NCBI GenBank assembly: GCA_045540355.1 | Contig: JAZQHB010000019.1 | Coordinates: 1-8,320, forward strand | Direction: 5' to 3' | From: RGIG2945 sp045540355 | Lineage (GTDB): Bacteria > Bacillota > Clostridia > Oscillospirales > Acutalibacteraceae | DNA: 8,320 nt | Shown: positions 1-6,449 of the stretch, piece by piece | Layout: every line of letters starts with the position of its first letter | How positions within the stretch are numbered: the first letter of the stretch is position 1 | Translations under genes and position numbers: made by a program | The notes under the pieces: model-generated | What the model was told of the DNA's origin: nothing | The model's database searches: none | What the model saw: only the letters and a program-made list of their open reading frames with translations

Positions 1-2
1 TA

Positions 3-92
3 TGCTGCACCTCGCATTTCATTCAGAAGCATTGCTCGGTTGATGACCTCGAATTTGCCTATAATTTGATATACAAGCTTGCAAGAGAATAA
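3..92 (+). CDS. C-terminal end of an unidentified plus-strand protein (partial)
   Basis: The plus-strand frame beginning at base 3 is open for 29 codons and stops with TAA at 90-92. The peptide ends in DDLEFAYNLIYKLARE, which looks like a genuine amphipathic C-terminal helix. A hairpin terminator begins two bases after the stop, which supports a real gene end. The gene would be convergent with the minus-strand operon and share its terminator. Too little is present to name a family, and it may be unrelated to the methyl-transfer genes. The other two plus-strand frames contain stops in this stretch. Confidence 0.5.
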   Translation, partial: CCTSHFIQKHCSVDDLEFAYNLIYKLARE

Positions 93-93
93 A

Positions 94-119
94 AAAACCG
101 CTTCTTTGGAAGCGGTTTT
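94..119. terminator. Bidirectional intrinsic terminator between convergent genes
   Basis: An 11-base perfect stem, AAAACCGCTTC (94-104) with GAAGCGGTTTT (109-119), closes on a TTTG loop. Read on the minus strand, the hairpin starts a few bases after the TAA of the last operon gene and is followed by seven or so T residues (complement of 91-97 and beyond), a classic Rho-independent form. Read on the plus strand, the tail is TTTTGTGTTATTTAT, which is weaker but may still serve the gene ending at 92. Confidence 0.9.
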
Positions 120-122
120 GTG

Positions 123-1079
123 TTATTTATATATTCCTTCTTCATACCAGATTCGGTTCATAAGTTCATATCTTTCAAGCGGGAGACCCGTATATGCACA
201 ATTTGAGGTGCAGAACACATATCCCAAACCGTTCATACCGTCACGAAGTGAGCGGCGTACATCGGCAATTACTTCTTCCTCTGTACCCGTCTGCAGAAGT
301 CCGCAATTTACGTTACCGCAAAGAGCAACTCTGTCGCCGTAAAGCCGTTTTACCTCAGCAAGGTCAACTCCGCCCTGAGGGTCCAGCGAATGAAGCGCAT
401 CGGGCTTGCATTCAACAATTTGGTCGATTATCGGCATAATATTGCCATCGGTATGCTTGATTGAGTAAAATCCCATATCACGATAATCTTTTATAACTTT
501 CTGAAGATACGGTGCAATGAATTCGGAAAACATAGACGGCGAAAAGAACGGATTCACATTGAAGCAATAATCCGAGCAAAGCGCAAAGCCGTCAAGCAAA
601 CCGTTATGTTTTGCAAGTTTTTCGGCAAGGTTCACCCGATCATCAAGACGCTTTTGCGCCTCTGCTTTGAGTCCGTCTTCATCCTCATACATTCTCTCGG
701 TGAATTCCATCATATTCTCACCGTTGGGGATTTCGAAGGTCGGGTCGCCGTGAATCATAAGGAAATATTTATCGCCCGATTTTTCTCTTATCGTTTCAAG
801 AAGTCTGACTATATTCTCATATCCCCACGGATTGGGATGCACAAAAATTGCGCTGTGATGATATTTTTCGGCAACTTCAATGTGACAATCAGCGATATAA
901 TCAATATGGAGCTTCTGCTCCGTTTTGCTCATCTGATTCCATTGGTCAAAACGCTGCTGTGAGGGATGAATTTTTCCGATTGCTTCAAGAGTCAGAAAAA
1001 ATACAAGCTCGAAGGTGGGACAATGTCCTTCAATCGGCTCACTTTTGAGTGCTTTTATAAATCGTTCACGCTCTGTCAT
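123..1079 (-). CDS. UroD-family protein, putative corrinoid-dependent methyltransferase (third paralogue)
   Basis: This 318-residue protein has the uroporphyrinogen decarboxylase (UroD/MtaA superfamily, TIM-barrel) layout. Recognisable blocks are an N-terminal TERERFIKAL segment, DYCFNVNPFFSP (170-181) followed by MFSEFIAPYLQKV, the barrel-strand motif KHTDGN (208-213), LDPQGGVDL (232-240), and LCGNVNC (253-259). In the family the HxD/HxC position contributes to substrate or metal binding; here it is H209-x-D211, without the zinc-type HxC. A second Cys pair sits at C290 and C294. It is not HemE: haem-pathway genes are absent and the context is a corrinoid protein operon. The start has a good GAGG site 7 bases upstream, and the gene begins 9 bases after the ferredoxin-like gene, so it is the last gene of the operon. 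It may be a second MT-I for a different methyl donor, or an accessory enzyme. Family is certain, role is inference. Confidence 0.85.
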   Translation of the reverse strand: MTERERFIKALKSEPIEGHCPTFELVFFLTLEAIGKIHPSQQRFDQWNQMSKTEQKLHIDYIADCHIEVAEKYHHSAIFVHPNPWGYENIVRLLETIREKSGDKYFLMIHGDPTFEIPNGENMMEFTERMYEDEDGLKAEAQKRLDDRVNLAEKLAKHNGLLDGFALCSDYCFNVNPFFSPSMFSEFIAPYLQKVIKDYRDMGFYSIKHTDGNIMPIIDQIVECKPDALHSLDPQGGVDLAEVKRLYGDRVALCGNVNCGLLQTGTEEEVIADVRRSLRDGMNGLGYVFCTSNCAYTGLPLERYELMNRIWYEEGIYK

Positions 1080-1088
1080 TATTACACC

Positions 1089-1319
1089 TCAAACATCATA
1101 TTTTCGATAAACAAATCTGAAAAAGTCGGATTTGATTATGTATTGGCACGAAAGTTCTTCTTTGCCGTTGACGGTAATAACACATTTTCTGCACGTTCCT
1201 CTGCCGCCGCAATGGTGGTCAACACCTTTACCCGATTTAATCAACAAATCGGACAAAAGCGTTCCGTCTTTTGCATATTTAGTTTCGCCGTTGATTATTA
1301 CCTTATGCATAAAGCTCAT
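1089..1319 (-). CDS. Stand-alone [2Fe-2S] ferredoxin-like protein resembling the RACo N-terminal domain
   Basis: This 76-residue protein has a beta-grasp [2Fe-2S] pattern: VIINGETKYAKDGTLLSDLL, then Cys37-x5-Cys43-x2-Cys46 in HHCGGRGTCRKC, and Cys58 in LSCQ. The CGGxGxCxKC...LxCQ arrangement matches the N-terminal electron-entry domain of RACo, the reductive activator of corrinoid proteins, more than a plant-type CX4CX2C ferredoxin. Full-length RACo is several times longer because of its ASKHA (DUF4445) ATPase part. Here the frame ends cleanly and the next gene begins 9 bases on, so that part is absent from the locus. The likely role is electron delivery for reducing inactive cob(II)alamin on the neighbouring corrinoid protein (inferred). 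The gene overlaps the end of the MtaA-like gene by 17 bases. The ATG at 1319 has AAAAAGG only 3 bases upstream. The ATG at 1310, three codons later, is an equally possible start. Confidence 0.8.
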   Translation of the reverse strand: MSFMHKVIINGETKYAKDGTLLSDLLIKSGKGVDHHCGGRGTCRKCVITVNGKEELSCQYIIKSDFFRFVYRKYDV

Positions 1320-2292
1320 TTACCTTTTTGAAATACGCTTCGATGTTTTCACATTTTGATGCGGCAGGAACATCGCATCCCGTTGAAATCATAAAGTTTT
1401 CGTGCATTGAGCATTCATCAAACACCTTCTGCACATCGGCTGTAATATCATCGGGTGTTCCCGTTCTGAACAGAACAGGGTTGACGTTACCCATAACAAT
1501 TTTATCTTTCGGTAACTCTTCAAGAGCTTTTTTTATGTTGATTGCATTACCTAAATGGATTATATCTGCGTTAAGTTCACCTATCATATCAAGCATATCT
1601 CCTGCCGCATTGCCGCAGTTGTGATAGCATACGATAAAATCATCGCTGTTTATTTCATTGAATATCTGCTGAACAAAAGGAAACGAAAATTCTTCTGCAA
1701 GCGCAGGCGAAAGCAGGCCTGCCGCAGGCTCAGCCATAATAACGCCGTCTGCACCGATTTCTTTGAATGCTTTAATATATCTGATTGTAAATTCCGTTGC
1801 TTTTGAGAGCAGAATTCTGACCTCATCGGGGCTGTCGAAGCATTCCATCATAAGCTCGGTCATATCAAAAATTCTGCCTGCAAGGGAATAAGGGCCGATA
1901 ACTCCGCAGAAAACGGGAATATCGGTTATTTTTTCTTTTGCTTTTTTTACTCCGTCAATGCAGATGCTTGTTCTGCCTGCTCCCACTTCAGGAACAACGA
2001 TTTTTTCAGCATCGGCGATATCATCAATTATGCCCTTTTCAACTGCAGGAATATCATCGTCATAAAAACGGATCTTTGCGCCGAATGCCTCAGCCTCAAC
2101 GGATAAATCCATCATATTGAGTGACGCCCCGACGCTGAATTTTTCTGCAATAGCCTGCATTCCCCGAAGCTGCATTTCAGCCGACGAAATAAGCTCGTTT
2201 ACGCTTATTCCGAGAAGCCGGGTTGAAGGAAATGACAAAATCGGAACAGTTTTGTTTTTATGTTTTAATAATTCAATTACTTTTTTCTTCAT
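1303..2292 (-). CDS. MtaA/MtbA-like zinc methyltransferase, UroD family (putative MT-II)
   Basis: This 329-residue UroD-superfamily protein most resembles methylcobamide:thiol methyltransferases such as methanogen MtaA/MtbA. It carries the His-x-Cys...Cys zinc site known in that group: H224 and C226 in CYHNCGN, and C306 in STGCDVP, about 80 residues later. Other family blocks are FCGVIGPYSLAGR (128-140), DGVIMAEPAAGLLSP (182-196), HLGNAINIKKALEEL (246-260) and VMGNVNP (266-272). In that family the zinc activates a thiol that takes the methyl group from the methylated corrinoid protein, here probably the product of the gene at 2826-3458. The acceptor in this organism is unknown; coenzyme M would be surprising in a Firmicute. 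The gene starts 4 bases after the DUF2284 stop with a weak GGGTGA site, suggesting translational coupling. Lengths and motifs look intact. Confidence 0.88.
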   Translation of the reverse strand: MKKKVIELLKHKNKTVPILSFPSTRLLGISVNELISSAEMQLRGMQAIAEKFSVGASLNMMDLSVEAEAFGAKIRFYDDDIPAVEKGIIDDIADAEKIVVPEVGAGRTSICIDGVKKAKEKITDIPVFCGVIGPYSLAGRIFDMTELMMECFDSPDEVRILLSKATEFTIRYIKAFKEIGADGVIMAEPAAGLLSPALAEEFSFPFVQQIFNEINSDDFIVCYHNCGNAAGDMLDMIGELNADIIHLGNAINIKKALEELPKDKIVMGNVNPVLFRTGTPDDITADVQKVFDECSMHENFMISTGCDVPAASKCENIEAYFKKVNELYA

Positions 2293-2296
2293 ACAA

Positions 2297-2824
2297 TCAC
2301 CCGAAAAGTATCACGCAAAAATATGTTACGGTGTTTGAACCGTTGTTATAGTTAATCCCCGATTTTTTCGCAAGCCGGGCAACATTGATTCCACAGGCCT
2401 CAACCGACGGCACAGCCTTTTCGGGAAAACGGCAGGGTGCATCGGGATAAGTACATTTTTCGCAGAGTCCGCAGCCCTCGCAGCAGAGAGCCATGAATTT
2501 TTCACCGTCTGTACGAAGGCTTTCCGTTATACTCCGCAAAACCTGATTTGCGCTTTTCTGACCTTCAATCATACCCTCAAAGTCAAAGCTGTCCTCAAGG
2601 TCATATTTGCAGGTAAAAACACAGGCGGTTTTATAGCTTTTGATTTTTCTCTCAAGCTCATCAAGATTGCCTACGCCGGGCGGGCAGGTCCAGCAGGTGC
2701 CGTATTTTCCGCAGCGGTTAGCCTTGCACATATCAACAACTTCCTGCGAAAACGGAATATCACTTGTTTCAATCAGTTTATACTGAAAGATTTCGGGTTT
2801 ATTTAAATATTTTTCTACATTCAT
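2297..2824 (-). CDS. DUF2284 Cys-rich putative metal-binding protein
   Basis: I chose the ATG at 2824-2822, giving 175 residues, because it lies one base after the TGA of the corrinoid gene. The longer frame from 2890 would only overlap that gene. The protein has the DUF2284 signature: C33-x4-C38-x5-C44-x2-C47 in NRCGKYGTCWTCPPG, the cluster ALCCEGCGLCEKC (112-124), C131 and C144 in VEACGIN, and the typical C-terminal NGSNTVTYFCVILF. The Cys spacing suggests iron-sulfur or other metal binding, but no biochemical role is established for the family. I know these proteins as frequent neighbours of corrinoid methyltransferase genes. Position inside the operon suggests a part in corrinoid reduction or electron transfer (inference). 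It is predicted cytoplasmic, with no signal peptide or membrane segment. Confidence 0.85.
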   Translation of the reverse strand: MNVEKYLNKPEIFQYKLIETSDIPFSQEVVDMCKANRCGKYGTCWTCPPGVGNLDELERKIKSYKTACVFTCKYDLEDSFDFEGMIEGQKSANQVLRSITESLRTDGEKFMALCCEGCGLCEKCTYPDAPCRFPEKAVPSVEACGINVARLAKKSGINYNNGSNTVTYFCVILFG

Positions 2825-2825
2825 A

Positions 2826-3458
2826 TCATCTGCAAAGCGCAACGGCGACATCAGCTGCACTTGCGGCATCGGAGGTATATTTATCCGCACCTATCTTATT
2901 GCAGAAATCTTCCGTAACGGGTGCTCCGCCGACCATAATTTTGACCTTATCTCTTATGCCTGCGTTTTCGGCACACTTAACAACATCAGCCATAACTTCC
3001 ATTGTTGTTGTGAGCAGTGCCGAGCAGCAGATAATCTGACAATTCTGCTCAATTGCGGTGTTTACAAAGGTTTCTGGGGCAACATCGGTGCCAAGGTCAA
3101 CAACCTCAATGCCCTTGCCCTCCATCATCATCTTAACAAGGTTTTTGCCGATATCGTGCATATCGCCCTGAACGGTGCCTAAGCACACTTTACCCGTTGA
3201 CTGAACACCATCTTCAACAAGCAACGGCTTGAGAATCTGCATGCCCATATTCATTGCTCTTGCCGCAATAAGAACTTCGGGAACATAAACTTCATTATTC
3301 TTGAACTTTTCGCCGATAACGGTCATGCCGGAAATTAAACCTTCATTAAGAATCTGTGCAGCAGGCAGCCCGTCATCAACAGCTTTTTGAACAAGCTCTT
3401 TAACGATTTTTGCCTTTCCTTTCTGAAGGTTTTCGGATATTTCAAGATAGATACTCAT
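2826..3458 (-). CDS. Corrinoid-binding methyl-carrier protein (MtaC/MtbC type)
   Basis: This 210-residue protein has the two-domain form of methyltransferase corrinoid proteins. An N-terminal helical cap (about 1-86) contains LNEGLISGMTVIGEKF and YVPEVLIAARAMNMG. The B12-binding Rossmann domain contains GDMHDIGKNLV (98-108) with the DxHxxG cobalt-ligand motif (H101 as lower ligand), SALLTTTM (146-153) and VGGAPV (176-181), which bind the nucleotide tail. It would accept a methyl group on cob(I)alamin from an MT-I and pass it to an MT-II. The UroD-family proteins on both sides are the obvious partners. An AGGAG site lies 8 bases before the ATG. The 75-base spacer upstream has a TATAAA box (complement of 3493-3498) without a convincing -35, so most transcription probably comes from the gene before it. 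Confidence 0.95.
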   Translation of the reverse strand: MSIYLEISENLQKGKAKIVKELVQKAVDDGLPAAQILNEGLISGMTVIGEKFKNNEVYVPEVLIAARAMNMGMQILKPLLVEDGVQSTGKVCLGTVQGDMHDIGKNLVKMMMEGKGIEVVDLGTDVAPETFVNTAIEQNCQIICCSALLTTTMEVMADVVKCAENAGIRDKVKIMVGGAPVTEDFCNKIGADKYTSDAASAADVAVALCR

Positions 3459-3533
3459 AACGATTTCTCCTGTTTATGTATTTTAGTTTTATTTTATACT
3501 TTTGTACTGTGAAAAACAAGGGTTATTTAACAA

Positions 3534-4652
3534 TTAAAATCTGATTTTCTTTATTTCTTCTGCGTAATACTGAACAAGCTCAAATTTTGTGCCGGGCATC
3601 AGTCTGTGGTCGGGGCAAGGAATAAATCCGCCCATTGATGCAAGACGCCTGATTCTTTCAATTTCAGCATCAACCGCTGCTTTGTCCTTGCGGAGTGCGG
3701 TTTTATCCATTCCGCCAACGCCCAGCATTCCCTTGCCGTATTTCTTCCTTGCAGGTTCAAACTGGTCGCCCCATACACCGATTTCAATTGGGAACATTGT
3801 GTTGACGCCGTTTTCAAACCATGTGGGGAGCAGTTTCTCTGTTACGCCGTCGCAGTCGAGAGAAATAATATCAATGCCGTACTGGTGGCAAAGATCATTT
3901 CTCTTTTTATAGTGCTTAGCACAAAGCTCATCAAAGATTTCGGGCGAAAGCAAAGGACCATTTTTGAAGCAGATATCCTCCCAGTAATGTGCAAAATCAA
4001 ATTTTGCACCTGTTTCAAGGATTGACTTTACACACTGATACTGCATTTCAGCATATGTATCAACAATATCAGCAAACAATTCTTCATCTTCGTCATACAT
4101 CAGATAACTCATGCCGACAACCGATGTCATATCACGGATGTTGCCCAGCACGCTGCCGAGATTCAGACCGATTGGTCTTTCCTTATCTCTTGTTTCGTTA
4201 AAATTTCTGAAATATTCAAAATCAACTCTGTCGGGAGTAAACTGCATTTTGGGTCTGTAAAGAGTTTCAAACGCTTCTCTGTCTTTGAGAGTGTAGTCAT
4301 CCTCAGACGGAATTGAAGTGATGCCCGGTTTGATTCTTTCAATAACACCCACGCTGTTGAGCACTCTTTTTGTGCCGTCGGGTAAAACTTCAAGCACCTT
4401 TTCTTCAAATCTCGGGTAAAGACCGTTGTTTGCACCTCTTGTGCAAGACCAGTTGAAGTCCCAGCCGATGAGTTCATCAAGGATTCTGTCCTTTTCGTTG
4501 CCGTCCCCATTGCCGTGGGCAAGCTCCTTGGGGATTTTCCCCTGCTCTGCCCATTCAACAAGCAATTCGCCCCAATAACCGAAATGAACGGCAGGCAAGC
4601 GGTCGGCATCTTTATAATGAAGAATGTTCATCGCACGTTCTCTGTTTGTCAT
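3534..4652 (-). CDS. UroD-family methyltransferase, putative MT-I (substrate:corrinoid)
   Basis: This 372-residue UroD-superfamily protein belongs to the longer form common next to corrinoid proteins in anaerobic Firmicutes. Blocks seen are MTNRERAMNILHYKDADRLP at the N terminus, HYWEDICFKNGPLLSPEIF (222-240), ISLDCDGV (263-270), PIEIGVWGDQF (288-298), GVGGMDKTAL (311-320) and GFIPCPDHRLMPGT (342-355). At the position where MtaA-type proteins have HxC and other UroD proteins HxD, this one has D266-C267-D268. A further Cys346/His349 pair occurs near the C terminus; these may bind metal or substrate. As first gene of the operon, directly before the corrinoid protein, it is the best candidate for demethylating the substrate, perhaps a methoxyl or N-methyl compound (inference). 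An AAGGAG site stands 8 bases before the ATG. Confidence 0.88.
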   Translation of the reverse strand: MTNRERAMNILHYKDADRLPAVHFGYWGELLVEWAEQGKIPKELAHGNGDGNEKDRILDELIGWDFNWSCTRGANNGLYPRFEEKVLEVLPDGTKRVLNSVGVIERIKPGITSIPSEDDYTLKDREAFETLYRPKMQFTPDRVDFEYFRNFNETRDKERPIGLNLGSVLGNIRDMTSVVGMSYLMYDEDEELFADIVDTYAEMQYQCVKSILETGAKFDFAHYWEDICFKNGPLLSPEIFDELCAKHYKKRNDLCHQYGIDIISLDCDGVTEKLLPTWFENGVNTMFPIEIGVWGDQFEPARKKYGKGMLGVGGMDKTALRKDKAAVDAEIERIRRLASMGGFIPCPDHRLMPGTKFELVQYYAEEIKKIRF

Positions 4653-4660
4653 AGAAAAAT

Positions 4661-4751
4661 CTCCTTATCTCACATTATAAATACATTATAACACATCGTT
4701 CTGCTGAAATAAATATGAGTTCATTATACTCCCATATTTTTCAAAAAGCAA
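4661..4751 (-). promoter_or_regulatory. Promoter region of the methyl-transfer operon with tandem TATAAT boxes
   Basis: On the minus strand there is a -35-like TTGCTT (4746-4751), a 17-base spacer and a perfect -10 TATAAT (4723-4728). A second TATAAT at 4685-4690 is preceded by TGT, giving an extended -10 (TGnTATAAT) without a clear -35. A third TATAAT at 4674-4679 lies one helical turn further down. The ribosome binding site AAGGAG is at 4661-4666. The operon therefore appears to have its own promoter or promoters and need not depend on read-through from the sulfatase. Confidence 0.7.
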
Positions 4752-4772
4752 CAAGAATATCTTTGTGATTCC

Positions 4773-4833
4773 ATCAGATAAACCCTGTCTGATCCTTCGC
4801 CGGTGCTCAAGGATTACGGACAGGGTTTCTGAT
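4773..4833. terminator. Long hairpin after the sulfatase gene (terminator-like, no U-tract on the minus strand)
   Basis: Nested inverted repeats form one stem: ATCAG (4773-4777) with CTGAT (4829-4833), AAACCCTGTC (4780-4789) with GACAGGGTTT (4819-4828), and ATCCTT (4792-4797) with AAGGAT (4809-4814), around an 11-base loop. It begins at the last base of the sulfatase stop codon. In the minus direction the stem is followed by ATCTGATGG, not by a run of T. It may be an imperfect terminator, or a 3' stability or processing structure that separates expression of the two gene groups. Confidence 0.6.
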
Positions 4834-6449
4834 TATTTTTTATTATAAAAACCGTTTGTGTCGATTTTCAAGAGTTTTATTGCTTTATTAATAAGCGTGG
4901 AAAAGTCATTGTGTGTCAGTTTCATAACACCTTTTATAAGCGGTGAAACCTTTACTCCTGCCATAGCATTGACTGTTCCCAGATAGAAGTCATCAGGAAA
5001 ACGTGCATCCTTATCCTTGGGAACACTGTCGCAGGTTTCAAGGAACCAACGAAGAAGTTTTGAACGCATTTCATTGATAATTTCCGCATATCCGGGATTA
5101 TCAATCTCGTTTTTTTCTTCGCCCTTTGACAAGTCATAAAACTCGTCCGTTTCATAAAGGCGCATAATATATTTGTAATCTTTCGAGCGAATCATAACTG
5201 CCTTTGTGTGCTGAGGTCCTGACTTATGCTGAATATTTATTCTCGGTGCATATTCATCTGCAACGACTCCGAAGTAATTTTCAACCTCTTCCGTGCAATG
5301 TTCCTCACCTTGGAGTCTGCCGCCCTCAGAGCATACAAAATCACGGACAACAACATTTTTGTCGGCAATTGTACTTTTGAGAGAGCGTCCGAAATGAGTG
5401 TGTCCCGCTTCTGTTTCAGTTATGTCAAGAACAGTTGCGAAAAAGTCAATAAGCTCAACGGGATTTGAATTGATTCCGCTGTCGCTCTGCATTGATTTGG
5501 GAAGCTTTACAACAAGAGGAACCTTCACAAGGCAGTCATCAAAAAGATTCTGTGCCTTTTCGGGAATTCCGTAGTCTGCTGTGAAATCACCGTGGTCGGC
5601 AAAGAAGAATATTGCAGCATTGTCATATCTGCCTGTATCCTTCAAAGCCTGTATGATTCTTCCCGTGAAATCGTCAACCCTTGCACATTGAGCAAGATAG
5701 GTTTTTCTGAGTTTAAGCTTATTTTCATCATCCCAATCACCGATACCGAGAGCCTCACAGAGTTCATATTGCATTGATGGTTTCTTATCTTCAGGCTTTG
5801 ACGGTGCTTTTGGCGGTACGATAAGGCTTTCATCAATAAGGTCAAGATATTTTTTCTCTGCATGATAGGGCGGATGCGGATTATTAAGACCGAGAAAAGC
5901 AAAAATCGGTTTATCCGCCTTTGCTTTCCTTATCAGGTCCTCGCATCCCTTTGTCCACACATAGTCGTTATCGTGGCAGATACCGTCATCCTGAGTGTTG
6001 GTAATCTCACCTCTGTAAAAGCTGAGATATCTTTTTTCTCCCTTTTCTCCCCTGCCTTCATCCTTCGCATTCTTACCGCATTTGTTATATATTTCGTCTG
6101 TGCATTCTTTCAGCCATTTTGAGTCCTGACCTGCAAGGCAGTCACCTCTGCCGCTTGTCCATACAAAGTAGCCGTTATTTTTTAGAATACGGTAAAGGTT
6201 ATCCTCATCCTGACGAAGCAGATAACTCATCGTTCTGTGACCGTTTGTGTGAGGATATTTTCCTGTCATAAACGAGCATCTCGACGGTACACATACGGGA
6301 TTCTGACAGAATGCATTGCTGAAGCTGACACCCTCATCTGCCAGAGCGTCAAGGTTGGGTGTATGAGAAGCGAGGTTTCCGAGATGATGCAAAGAATCCG
6401 ACCGCATCTGGTCAGGGTTAATAACAATTATATCAGGCTTACGGCTCAT
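4833..6449 (-). CDS. Type I sulfatase, Cys-type, cytoplasmic
   Basis: This 538-residue protein is an alkaline-phosphatase-superfamily (S1) sulfatase that hydrolyses a sulfate ester. The sulfatase signature is C53-V-P-S-R57 in NPVCVPSRCSFMTGKYPHTN. Cys53 is the residue converted to formylglycine, and in anaerobes this is done by a radical-SAM maturase (anSME), which is not in this window. Metal and active-site candidates are D13-Q14 in INPDQMRSDSL, K64, H67, H192 in NNPHPPYH, D285-H286 in FFADHGD, and K298. There is no signal peptide, so it acts in the cytoplasm on an imported substrate. Its ATG overlaps the transporter stop (ATGA, 6446-6449), with GGAG 7 bases upstream, so the two are translationally coupled. 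Substrate cannot be read from the sequence: sulfated sugars, aryl sulfates or other organosulfates are possible. Confidence 0.93.
   Translation of the reverse strand: MSRKPDIIVINPDQMRSDSLHHLGNLASHTPNLDALADEGVSFSNAFCQNPVCVPSRCSFMTGKYPHTNGHRTMSYLLRQDEDNLYRILKNNGYFVWTSGRGDCLAGQDSKWLKECTDEIYNKCGKNAKDEGRGEKGEKRYLSFYRGEITNTQDDGICHDNDYVWTKGCEDLIRKAKADKPIFAFLGLNNPHPPYHAEKKYLDLIDESLIVPPKAPSKPEDKKPSMQYELCEALGIGDWDDENKLKLRKTYLAQCARVDDFTGRIIQALKDTGRYDNAAIFFFADHGDFTADYGIPEKAQNLFDDCLVKVPLVVKLPKSMQSDSGINSNPVELIDFFATVLDITETEAGHTHFGRSLKSTIADKNVVVRDFVCSEGGRLQGEEHCTEEVENYFGVVADEYAPRINIQHKSGPQHTKAVMIRSKDYKYIMRLYETDEFYDLSKGEEKNEIDNPGYAEIINEMRSKLLRWFLETCDSVPKDKDARFPDDFYLGTVNAMAGVKVSPLIKGVMKLTHNDFSTLINKAIKLLKIDTNGFYNKK

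Noticed and set aside
606..962. Plus-strand open frames opposite the third UroD gene
   Set aside because: They are antisense shadows of a clear coding region, with hydrophobic low-quality translations and no start signals.
2825..2890. Upstream extension of the DUF2284 gene to the ATG at 2890
   Set aside because: It would overlap the end of the corrinoid gene by 65 bases and add residues that are only the shifted reading of that gene; the family homology begins after the ATG at 2824.
4163..4609. A 148-codon open frame on the minus strand in another frame of the MT-I gene
   Set aside because: It lies entirely inside the well-supported UroD-family gene, has no own ribosome binding site that I can see, and its product has no recognisable motif.
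123..4652. Haem biosynthesis: the three UroD-like genes as HemE
   Set aside because: The proteins have MtaA-like or diverged active-site motifs and sit with a corrinoid carrier and activator-like protein, with no other haem gene present.
4653..4832. Cobalamin riboswitch upstream of the corrinoid operon
   Set aside because: The 180-base spacer is filled by the sulfatase hairpin and promoter boxes; I see no B12-box-like sequence and there is not enough room after the promoters.
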